Part shown: in pieces, positions 1 to 5,578 of the stretch
How positions within the stretch are numbered: position 1 is the stretch's first letter
Layout of the letters: each line of letters opens with the position of its first letter
NCBI GenBank assembly: GCA_003231035.1
Contig: QIHU01000587.1
Location: 1 to 6,509 of the forward strand
From: Acidobacteriota bacterium
GTDB lineage: Bacteria; Acidobacteriota; Thermoanaerobaculia; Multivoradales; SZUA-115
Length of the DNA stretch: 6,509 nt
Direction of reading: 5' to 3'
The notes under the pieces: generated by a model
Seen by the model: the letters and a program-made list of their open reading frames with translations, nothing else
The model's database searches: none
What the model was told of the DNA's origin: nothing
Position numbers and translations under genes: made by a program

Positions 1-68
1 GCACTCCGGGTGGGAATAGGCCCCGGTCCTACTGTGTGCCTGCCCCTCCGGGGTTTGAATGATCCGGG

Positions 69-317
69 TTAGGAGGTCATCACATCCCGAGGTAGCTGAA
101 AGCGGCGCATGATGGCTCTGAGCATGCCGATGCGAATCTCGGTGCTGTCCCCGTGGCACTTCAGCGGGAAGGACTGGGGTCTGCCACCGATGTCGGGGTG
201 GTAGAGCATCCTCTCGCTACCTTTCGCTCGGTTCTCCCAGACCTCGAATCTCGGGTCGTGCTTCCTAAGCCTCTTCACGAGGTCGCGGTATTTAAGGGGA
301 GCCAGCCGGCTAGCCAT
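69..317 (-). CDS. hicA: HicA-family toxin-like protein (putative mRNA interferase), variant without the usual His
   Basis: This 82-residue basic protein has the length and layout of the HicA/YcfA family, small dsRBD-fold toxins that cleave mRNA in the cytoplasm. Visible in the sequence are an N-terminal helix (KYRDLVKRLRK, residues 9-19), a strand region, a GS motif at residues 33-34, a FPLKCHG stretch (50-56) matching the family's second strand and His, and a C-terminal helix with G-MLRAI-RR (64-72). Most HicA proteins have GSH, the His being catalytic. Here the triplet is GSE (E35), followed by RMLYHP with H40. Either this is a subfamily using another residue, or it is not a canonical RNase. 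The ATG lies inside the last codons of the upstream antitoxin-like gene, with an 8-base overlap, so translation is probably coupled. Stop is TAA. I am fairly sure of the family, less sure of activity. Confidence 0.8.
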   Translation of the reverse strand: MASRLAPLKYRDLVKRLRKHDPRFEVWENRAKGSERMLYHPDIGGRPQSFPLKCHGDSTEIRIGMLRAIMRRFQLPRDVMTS

Positions 318-741
318 TCAATCGGTCAAACTGCGCCCGCCGTTGGGCGATGGCCTGCGGGGAGGGTAGGGGCATTCCCGCGATTTCGTATTCCGCATGG
401 TGGCCCAATGAGCCGGTGGACCGTCCTCTTGCCATGTCGGAGAAGCGCGCCTGTCTCATCTGCTCAAAAAGCTGCCACCACACGGGCTCGGCTGGATGCA
501 ATAGAAGCTCAGGCTGGTTCTTCGCCTGGGCGAAACCGATCTGCATGATGACCAGCTCTCCGAGATCTTCAGCGGCCTCTTCGAAACTCGACCCATACCC
601 CCGGATATCCATCTCAAGACCGAGTGCAACCCAGGCCTCCTCCTCCTTGTCGTGATAACCGAGGACGTTGATCATTAGCGATCGGTAGAGTGTTGACTCT
701 CCGTGGCCATTCTCCGTGCTGGCTGAACTGCGATTGGACAT
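310..741 (-). CDS. hicB: HicB-like antitoxin
   Basis: This 143-residue acidic protein is the likely partner of the HicA-like toxin that it overlaps. Residues about 22-70 show the HicB core: strand LMINVLGY, then WVALGLEMDIRGYGSSFEEAAEDLGELV, equivalent to the family's pattern in which a short beta sheet leads into a Gly turn and an EEA helix. No clear helix-turn-helix or ribbon-helix-helix follows. The remaining ~70 residues contain a Trp-rich stretch (EPVWWQLFEQMRQARF) and a basic tail, which I do not recognise. The frame stays open upstream to 876, but I chose the ATG at 741 because a near-perfect ribosome binding site lies 5 bases ahead of it and the upstream residues look non-conserved. 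In TA systems of this type the antitoxin neutralises the toxin by direct binding. Whether this one also binds its own promoter is unclear, since no DNA-binding domain is visible. Confidence 0.72.
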   Translation of the reverse strand: MSNRSSASTENGHGESTLYRSLMINVLGYHDKEEEAWVALGLEMDIRGYGSSFEEAAEDLGELVIMQIGFAQAKNQPELLLHPAEPVWWQLFEQMRQARFSDMARGRSTGSLGHHAEYEIAGMPLPSPQAIAQRRAQFDRLNG

Positions 742-743
742 CA

Positions 744-753
744 CCACCTCCTT
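744..753 (-). promoter_or_regulatory. Strong ribosome binding site of the hicB-like gene
   Basis: On the minus strand AAGGAGGTGG runs just ahead of the ATG at 741, with GGAGG 5 bases from it. This is almost the full complement of the 16S rRNA 3' end. It decides the start at 741 over the longer open frame and suggests high antitoxin translation. Confidence 0.8.
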
Positions 754-910
754 TTCCGTGCAGCCTACCGTCTGGGTTAGAAGGGACATCGCGTGAACAT
801 CTTCCCTCATCTCGCTAGGCTTTCCATACTCTACAAGAAGCGGATTTTTCGCGCGGCATTCCGAGGTCATGGGCACCTCGGAGGCTGCGGTTCTTCGGGA
901 GTTGTGGCAC

Positions 911-947
911 GGATTGGCCCGTGCGGAAGTCCTGCACGGGCCAATCC
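911..947. terminator. Perfect 14-bp inverted repeat, probable terminator hairpin
   Basis: GGATTGGCCCGTGC at 911-924 pairs perfectly with GCACGGGCCAATCC at 934-947 around a 9-base loop. The repeat begins 33 bases past the stop codon of the minus-strand hydrolase gene, where a terminator is expected. No T-run follows the stem on either strand, so it is not a textbook intrinsic terminator; it could halt transcription as a bare hairpin or stabilise the 3' end. The rest of the 742-980 spacer holds no gene and no convincing promoter, although the hicBA promoter should lie in it. Confidence 0.6.
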
Positions 948-980
948 TCTACGGGCGCGGTAGCCCGAGCCTCGGTGGCG

Positions 981-2576
981 CTAGAAGGCGCTAGTGTCTC
1001 CGACGCTGGCGAATGTCCCTAGCGGATTCGTGTAGACCTTTTGCAGCCCACTCTCGGTGTCGGTCACCGTCAGTTCAAAGTTGACGTTGGTCAAGGAGCC
1101 GTAGAAGACCCAGAAGCGCTGGTTGAACTGGCGGCCGTCGAGGGCCTTGATGGTCAGTTCGATGTTGTCCGGGTCGAAGAACCAGAATGCGCCGCTATCG
1201 CCGGTGGCGAAGGTCGTTTGACCTGCTCCGGTTCTGCCTTTGAAGTCCATCCAGTCGACCTCCACCCGAAAGCGCCCATCGTTGAGGCAATGGGTGGTGG
1301 GGCCCGCAACGCAAGTCTCGCGCTTGCGCACCCGGCCATCGAGATCGGGGATCACGAAACCGGGATCGATTCGGCACGGACCCGTCGCCAGACCGCCGGC
1401 CTCGATGCCGAGGCAAGTGGCCTGCATGTCAGCCGGGCTTGGCTGTGGCAATCCGGCAACCCAACCCCGCAGCGTCTCCCAACTGGCTACGACCTCTGCA
1501 TCAGTGAAACCGCAGTGGCTCGGCACATCCTCCACCACGATCCCCACCGTCAGGTTGTCCGCCGGGACAATCGATGCATACTCGCTCTCGTTCTCAACTA
1601 GAACCAAGCCATCCTTGTCGGTGTGGAGAGAGACGATCTTGACCTGCCCCACCTGCCCGCTCGGCGTGTAGTTGTCCAGAAAATGGCGGCGCACCGTGGG
1701 ATCAGCCGTTACCCGCTCGATAGTGGCGTCGATTTGCGCGTCCCCGTAGTCCACGTGGCTATTGTCTACCCCCATCCCACCACCCAGCTTTGCCGGATCG
1801 TAGGTCAGGTCGGCAAGCCCGAAGGTGGTGAAACCCATCACCGTGAGCAGGAAGTTCTCGGGTAACTGAGTGACCTCGAGTATCCGGTTCAAATTAGCCT
1901 GTTGCTCGGTGGTGCGCGTCGCTGGCGGTTGCGCCACTCCAGTGCAGGTGTTGACCGCCGTGATCATGGCGTTTTGATCGAAACTAGGGTCGGGAGGAAA
2001 GGGCAACCCCGCGGCGCCGCCTTGAATCGCGGCCCCTGGAACGTCCGAGCAGACCACGTCGTAGATCAACCGCAAGTCGACCCCTCCATCCCATAGCCGG
2101 CTTCCGGCCAGCGCACCACAGATCGGCATCGCGCCAACCACATTTCCCAAATTTCCGTTTTCGATCGCCTGCGCGGTCACCAACCCTCCGAGGGAAGCGC
2201 CGTAGACGAAGACCTGATCCGGGGTGTCGAAGGCTGCTTCGAAAACCTTGACCATCTGCTGGTTGTCCTCGATTGTCTGGAACACCGCCCAGCCGGAGAG
2301 GCTATAGCTTGAGGCCGCCACGGCATAGCCCTCATTGAGCTGCACGTCGGCCAGCGGACCGAGGTCCGGCTCCGGCTCAACCGGGCTGAGGTCGAAGCCA
2401 TGGTTCCAGATCACCAGGCCATCAGCCGCCTCCCAGCCTGCGGGGACTTGAATGTTGTAGTACGCGCCGCTGTCGGTCTTACCGGTGAGCTGGGTCTGCG
2501 CGCTCGCGGCGCTCGCGCAGAGAAAGAGCGCTAGTAGGGCTTGGAACGAGAATCGCAATGACGAATTCGGATGCAT
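981..2576 (-). CDS. Secreted alpha/beta hydrolase with an added C-terminal domain
   Basis: This 531-residue protein starts with a Sec signal peptide (hydrophobic 11-23, likely cut after ASA at 24-26). The hydrolase domain follows: strand LVIWNHGFD (54-62) supplies the oxyanion-hole region, GASLGG (126-131) is the nucleophile elbow with S128, HTDKDG (318-323) carries the probable acid (D320 or D322), and PSHCGF (352-357) carries the base H354. All catalytic residues are present, so it should be an active serine esterase, lipase or peptidase; the substrate cannot be read. Several Cys (153, 176, 211, 355, 388, 401, 422, 430) fit disulfides outside the cytoplasm. From about residue 430 a separate ~100-residue domain begins (CLNDGRFRVEVDW, then SGAFWFFDPDN and a NPLGTFASVGDTSAF end), which I recall as recurrent in secreted acidobacterial proteins. 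The frame stays open to a GTG at 2594, but the GGAGG 8 bases before 2576 and the signal peptide favour this ATG. Confidence 0.85.
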   Translation of the reverse strand: MHPNSSLRFSFQALLALFLCASAASAQTQLTGKTDSGAYYNIQVPAGWEAADGLVIWNHGFDLSPVEPEPDLGPLADVQLNEGYAVAASSYSLSGWAVFQTIEDNQQMVKVFEAAFDTPDQVFVYGASLGGLVTAQAIENGNLGNVVGAMPICGALAGSRLWDGGVDLRLIYDVVCSDVPGAAIQGGAAGLPFPPDPSFDQNAMITAVNTCTGVAQPPATRTTEQQANLNRILEVTQLPENFLLTVMGFTTFGLADLTYDPAKLGGGMGVDNSHVDYGDAQIDATIERVTADPTVRRHFLDNYTPSGQVGQVKIVSLHTDKDGLVLVENESEYASIVPADNLTVGIVVEDVPSHCGFTDAEVVASWETLRGWVAGLPQPSPADMQATCLGIEAGGLATGPCRIDPGFVIPDLDGRVRKRETCVAGPTTHCLNDGRFRVEVDWMDFKGRTGAGQTTFATGDSGAFWFFDPDNIELTIKALDGRQFNQRFWVFYGSLTNVNFELTVTDTESGLQKVYTNPLGTFASVGDTSAF

Positions 2577-2584
2577 GCCGGACC

Positions 2585-2589
2585 CCTCC
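2585..2589 (-). promoter_or_regulatory. Ribosome binding site deciding the hydrolase start
   Basis: GGAGG on the minus strand lies 8 bases ahead of the ATG at 2576. The competing GTG/ATG pair at 2594 and 2591 lies at or before this site and has no comparable sequence ahead of it, so the shorter form is preferred. Confidence 0.65.
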
Positions 2590-2590
2590 A

Positions 2591-3193
2591 TCACCGGATC
2601 ACGCCCCGTGTAGGGTGTGGACCGGTAGCTAGGCCAAAGCTTAGAGGAGCCGGCGTTGCGAAACCGACGGCGGATCGCGAGAATCTAGCCAACTTCCTGG
2701 AGGCCCCGGCCGATTGTAGGTTGAGACGAGCCCGAGTATAGAGGATGACGTTTTTGGGGGGCCTTGCAGCGCTCTTCATCCCATCTGACACTTCGGGGGC
2801 GCCTGCCGAATTCGGACCGCCTCCTCGAACGTAATAGATGATCGCCCCGTCCGGGCTGAGGGTGAGGCCGCTCAAGTCTTGGCCGTCATCGAGCACATAC
2901 GCGGTGACTTGGGTGGGCTCGTAGTCAGGCCCGGCGGCGCTCCACGGATTGCGAACTCCGCGCTCGCTGACTACCCAAGCGAGGACGTCGGCTCCCGAAG
3001 CCGCCGTGAGTTCGCTGGCGAATGGGGAGGCAAGGAGTGCATCCAACTCATAGGCTTGCGTCTCCGGGGGAGAGCCGAGGGTGGAGAGGACGACGGCAAG
3101 GGCTATCGCGATCCACGCGAGCTTGCGCGACGAGACGGTGAATTGAGGCGAGTGGCGGATCCATCTTGCGGTAAACTCCCGCCGCCATGCCAA
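2591..3193 (-). pseudogene. Truncated S9-family (prolyl oligopeptidase/DPP-like) peptidase relic
   Basis: The frame encodes 200 residues. A leader with a hydrophobic core (25-39) is followed by YELDALLASPFASELTAASG (48-67), an AWVVSERGVRN strand pair, PDYEPTQVTAY and LSGLTLSPDGAIIYYVRGG (107-125). This is how secreted S9 peptidases with a TolB/WD40-like propeller begin, at a usual size near 700 residues. After about residue 131 the resemblance stops: the last ~70 residues are low-quality basic sequence, and no propeller blades or GxSxGG hydrolase domain follow. I translated the other two minus-strand frames past the break by hand and they did not restore the family, so this is a truncation and not a single frameshift. 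The only in-frame start ahead of the leader is TTG at 3193, overlapping the divergent glycosyltransferase start by 7 bases. The catalytic domain is absent, so no peptidase activity is expected. Confidence 0.6.
3172..3177 (+). promoter_or_regulatory. Possible -10 element for leaderless expression of the glycosyltransferase
   Basis: TAAACT ends 9 bases before the ATG at 3187, and there is no Shine-Dalgarno in between. A TAnnnT box at this distance is what leaderless mRNAs show. No good -35 is present; the best TTGAGG at 3143-3148 is 23 bases away, which is too far. This is tentative. Confidence 0.25.
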
Positions 3194-3891
3194 AGCTATC
3201 GGTCGTCATTCCGGTCTACAACGAAGTGAGCACCGTCGCCCAGCTCTTGGAGCGGGTACAGGCGGCGCCGTTACCGGCTGGGGTGGAGTTGGAGATGGTG
3301 GTGGTGGACGATGGTTCGGCGGATGGTACCCGCGAGCTGCTGCGGCGTTTGCACGACGAAGGCTCGCCGCCTTTCCTCTATGCGGAGCATCCTGAGAACC
3401 GAGGCAAGGGGGCCGCGGTGCGCACCGGCTTCGCGACCGCGACCGGGGATTGGGTGCTGATTCAGGACGCCGACTTGGAGTACGACCCGCGCGATTACCC
3501 GGTGCTGTTGCAGCCGATCATCGAGGGAGAGGCCGACGTGGTGTACGGATCGCGCTTTCTCGGTGGACCGCACCGGGTGCTGTTCTACTGGCACTACCTG
3601 GGCAATCGCTTCTTGACCATGCTCTCCAACATGTTCACCGACCTCAACTTGTCGGACATGGAGACTTGCTACAAGGTCTTTCGCAAGGAGATTCTCGACG
3701 GCTTGGACCTCAAGTCCGATCGCTTCGGCATCGAGCCTGAATTGACCGCGAAGGTGGCCAAGACGGAGGCGCGGATTTTTGAAGTTCCGATCTCTTACCG
3801 TGGGCGCACCTACGCCGAGGGTAAGAAAATCGGCTGGAAGGACGGGGTCTCCGCCATCTGGTCGATCGTCCGCTATAATTTGTTTTCCTAG
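3187..3891 (+). CDS. Family 2 glycosyltransferase, DPM1/polyprenyl-phosphate sugar synthase-like
   Basis: This 234-residue protein is a complete GT-A fold enzyme of the dolichyl-phosphate mannose synthase-like group. Such enzymes move a sugar from a nucleotide donor to a lipid phosphate, or sometimes another acceptor, at the inner face of the membrane. LSVVIPVYNE (4-13) is the opening strand, VVVDDGSADGT (38-48) binds the nucleotide, NRGKGAAVRTGF (71-82) is typical of this group, and QDADLEYDP (93-101) holds the metal-binding DxD. SDMETCYKVFRKE and FGIEPELTAKVAK are the conserved acceptor-side motifs. There is no membrane segment, so it is the short soluble form lacking the GtrA-like or other anchor domain. 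The start is fixed because the first strand begins at residue 4. Its upstream control region must lie inside the divergent peptidase relic. It heads a four-gene plus-strand run, with 31 bases to the lipoprotein gene. Sugar and acceptor cannot be told from sequence. Confidence 0.9.
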   Translation: MPKLSVVIPVYNEVSTVAQLLERVQAAPLPAGVELEMVVVDDGSADGTRELLRRLHDEGSPPFLYAEHPENRGKGAAVRTGFATATGDWVLIQDADLEYDPRDYPVLLQPIIEGEADVVYGSRFLGGPHRVLFYWHYLGNRFLTMLSNMFTDLNLSDMETCYKVFRKEILDGLDLKSDRFGIEPELTAKVAKTEARIFEVPISYRGRTYAEGKKIGWKDGVSAIWSIVRYNLFS

Positions 3892-3910
3892 GTCCCACCC
3901 TTTCAGACTT

Positions 3911-3916
3911 GAGGAG
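3911..3916 (+). promoter_or_regulatory. Ribosome binding site of the lipoprotein gene
   Basis: GAGGAG lies 6 bases before the ATG at 3923. It sets this start over the longer open frame reaching back into the glycosyltransferase gene; the lipoprotein signal begins right after it. Confidence 0.75.
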
Positions 3917-3922
3917 ACTCCG

Positions 3923-4501
3923 ATGCGCCGATCGTTCCGCCTCTTGGAGGTGCCAGTCGCGCCTGTTGCGCTGCTCGTCACCGCTGGTTTTTCGTTCCTT
4001 TTGCTCGCTTGTGCCGAGAAGAGTCCAGATGAAAAGGTTGAAGCGATGCGCGGTCGCTACTCCGCCGAGCTGACCAACTTTGTGGTCCTGGAGGAACCGG
4101 CCGCCGACACGATGGTGGAGCCGGGGGGGGACGAGATGTCGGCCGATGGCGGTGGCGGTGAAGAGGCTGTCGCTAGCGACGAGGGTAACGGGGGCGATGA
4201 TGAGGTCATGGAGCCGGCACCGGTGGAAGTGTCCCGAGACATCTTGCTCGATATCCTGGTTCAGAACACCGGCTCGGAGAGTCTTCCCGGGATTACTGTC
4301 GACGTCAGCCAAATCGACCCCTCGGGAACGGCCAAGAACGGTTGGAAAGTTTTCCTCGAGCTGCCCAATCTGGCCCACGGCATGAGCGAGCAGGTCAGCT
4401 ACGTCTTGGAAGAGGTCGACTATGAAGAAGGAGACGGTTTTCACGCGGAAGTCAAAACCTCCGTGCCGTCCGCCGAGCGCGGTGACTACGCGGAGTTCTA
4501 G
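3923..4501 (+). CDS. Acidic lipoprotein of unknown function
   Basis: This 192-residue protein is not one I can name. It has a lipoprotein signal: basic RR at 2-3, hydrophobic residues 12-29, and lipobox LLAC with C30 as the lipidated cysteine. The mature part begins with a short charged helix (SPDEKVEAMRGRYSAELTNFVVLEE, 34-58), followed by an E/G/D-rich linker (about 62-100). A compact domain follows (104-192), with DILLDILVQNTGSESLPGITVDVSQ (106-130) resembling the strands of FxLYD/Ig-like accessory domains, and a distinctive AERGDYAEF end. I expect it to be membrane-anchored at the outer face of a periplasmic membrane, with the domain held away by the linker. Position between a glycosyltransferase and MoxR-DUF58 suggests an envelope role, which is inference only. 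A run of eight G at 4123-4130 lies in the linker. Confidence 0.8.
   Translation: MRRSFRLLEVPVAPVALLVTAGFSFLLLACAEKSPDEKVEAMRGRYSAELTNFVVLEEPAADTMVEPGGDEMSADGGGGEEAVASDEGNGGDDEVMEPAPVEVSRDILLDILVQNTGSESLPGITVDVSQIDPSGTAKNGWKVFLELPNLAHGMSEQVSYVLEEVDYEEGDGFHAEVKTSVPSAERGDYAEF
4123..4130 (+). repeat. G8 homopolymer inside the lipoprotein gene
   Basis: Eight consecutive G encode the end of P67, then G68, G69 and the start of D70 in the linker. Runs of this length can slip in replication and can also be misread in sequencing. The reading frame continues correctly across it here. Confidence 0.9.
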
Positions 4502-4591
4502 CTTCATCTTCGCGCCGCGATCTCGCCTGCTCGGTACTCCCGCCGGGACACCAACTCACTCCACTTCGACGGTAGCCTCAACCTAAGAGGC
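4502..4591 (+). other. Intergenic spacer with two small hairpins before the MoxR gene
   Basis: The 90 bases between the lipoprotein stop and the ATPase start hold two weak inverted repeats. TCCC-GCC-GGGA at 4538-4548 has partly pairing flanks (GGT/ACC). GCCTC at 4575-4579 pairs with GAGGC at 4587-4591 and covers the only purine-rich stretch (AAGAGG) before the ATG. Neither is strong enough to call a terminator, and no T-run follows. A separate promoter for the ATPase cannot be excluded. Confidence 0.35.
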
Positions 4592-5578
4592 ATGAGCGCC
4601 GTACAAGACATCATCATGACCATGACTACCGCGGCTGCCTCGTTCGCTTCGCCTGCCACCCAACAAATCGGCCGTCTCGAGGCTCAGGTGGCCACCGTGG
4701 TGCGTGGAAAGGCGAAGGTGATCCGCTTGGCGGTCATCGCCCTCCTAGCCGAAGGCCACTTGCTGATCGAAGACGTGCCGGGAGTCGGCAAGACGACGCT
4801 GGCGCAGGCTCTGGCTCGCTCCCTGGGGCTGGCCTTTCAACGCATTCAGTTCACCAGCGACCTGTTGCCCTCCGACGTCATCGGCGTCTCGGTCTATCGC
4901 CAAGGCGAGGAGCGCTTTGAGTTCGTTCCCGGTCCGCTCTTCGCCAACATCGTTCTCGCCGATGAGATCAACCGCGCCACGCCCAAAACCCAGTCGGCAC
5001 TGCTCGAAGCGATGAGTGAACGACGGGTCTCGGTGGACCGGAAACGCTACGCTTTGCCTCGGCCCTTCGTGGTGCTGGCGACGCAGAATCCCCTGGAGCA
5101 CCACGGCACTTACCCGTTGCCCGAATCGCAGCTCGATCGCTTCCTGATGTCGTTGAAGGTGGGGTATCCACCGCCCGCCGACGAGCGCCAGCTATTGCTC
5201 TCCGGCGGGGTCGAGGAGACCCTGGACGGCTTGCGTCCAGTGCTCGCGCGGGAGGAGCTGATCGCTCTACAAGGGGAAGTTCGTCAGGTCTTGATCGCGG
5301 AGAAGTTGGCCGACTACATGTTGGCGCTGGCCACGGCGACCCGCGAGGGAGGCGATTTTCTTCTCGGCGTTTCGCCGCGCGGGGTGCAGGGGCTGTACCG
5401 GGCTACCCAGGCTCTAGCCTTGTGCGAGGGGCGGGAGTTCGCGGTGCCGGACGATGTGCAGCGGCTGGCAGCGCCGATCTTGGCCCATCGGGTCTTGCTG
5501 CGGCGGGGGTCTGGCGATCTGGATCAAGCTCGACAAGCGATCGAAAAGGTCGTCTCCACAGTCGCCGTTCCGCTGTGA
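4592..5578 (+). CDS. MoxR-family AAA+ ATPase
   Basis: This 328-residue protein is a full-length MoxR ATPase, a cytoplasmic chaperone-like AAA+ protein thought to use ATP to mature or assemble partner proteins. The Walker A is at 63-68 (PGVGKT), Walker B at 120-125 (IVLADE, followed by INRATPKTQSALLEAM), sensor 1 in ATQNP (163-167), LPESQLDRF at 176-184 with the probable Arg finger, and sensor 2 in SPRG (261-264). A C-terminal helical lid closes the protein. All ATPase residues are present. The start is uncertain: the AAGAGG before 4592 is only 1 base away, and M9 (4616) and M11 (4622) also lie ahead of the conserved domain, which begins near residue 25. The stop overlaps the GTG of the DUF58 gene, its usual partner, so the two are translationally coupled. 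Confidence 0.93.
   Translation: MSAVQDIIMTMTTAAASFASPATQQIGRLEAQVATVVRGKAKVIRLAVIALLAEGHLLIEDVPGVGKTTLAQALARSLGLAFQRIQFTSDLLPSDVIGVSVYRQGEERFEFVPGPLFANIVLADEINRATPKTQSALLEAMSERRVSVDRKRYALPRPFVVLATQNPLEHHGTYPLPESQLDRFLMSLKVGYPPPADERQLLLSGGVEETLDGLRPVLAREELIALQGEVRQVLIAEKLADYMLALATATREGGDFLLGVSPRGVQGLYRATQALALCEGREFAVPDDVQRLAAPILAHRVLLRRGSGDLDQARQAIEKVVSTVAVPL

Noticed and set aside
1..68. Possible tRNA-like or terminator structure past the hicA stop (GTTTGAAT flanked by CCGG, and a CCCC/GGGG mini-stem)
   Set aside because: The T-arm does not pair properly, there is no acceptor stem or anticodon arm, and the mini-stem is only 4 bp with no T-run.
153..655. Two plus-strand open frames across the hicBA module
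   Set aside because: Both lie opposite the TA genes, and their translations are low-complexity with no recognisable motif.
742..876. N-terminal extension of the HicB-like protein to an upstream start at 876
   Set aside because: The canonical ribosome binding site sits directly before 741, and the extra 45 residues show no family resemblance.
978..994. Direct repeat GGCGCTAG at 978-985 and 987-994 around the hydrolase stop, considered as a target-site duplication
   Set aside because: Only one base separates the copies and no mobile element is present; it falls in the last codons and stop, and is likely chance.
1041..1671. Plus-strand open frames of 186 and 143 residues opposite the hydrolase
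   Set aside because: They are reverse shadows of a gene with intact catalytic residues and a signal peptide.
2676..2735. Integron attC-like core sites (GTTGAGAC and AGCCAAC) in the peptidase tail
   Set aside because: The AAC-side core does not fit RYYYAAC and no long imperfect palindrome joins the two sites.
3271..3981. 236-residue open frame on the minus strand opposite the glycosyltransferase
   Set aside because: It is a shadow of a clear GT2 gene; it is His/Val/Arg-rich, fits no family I know, and has no supporting start context.
3710..4507. 265-residue open frame on the minus strand opposite the lipoprotein gene
   Set aside because: The plus-strand frame has a good ribosome binding site, a lipobox and sensible composition; the reverse frame is compositional shadow.
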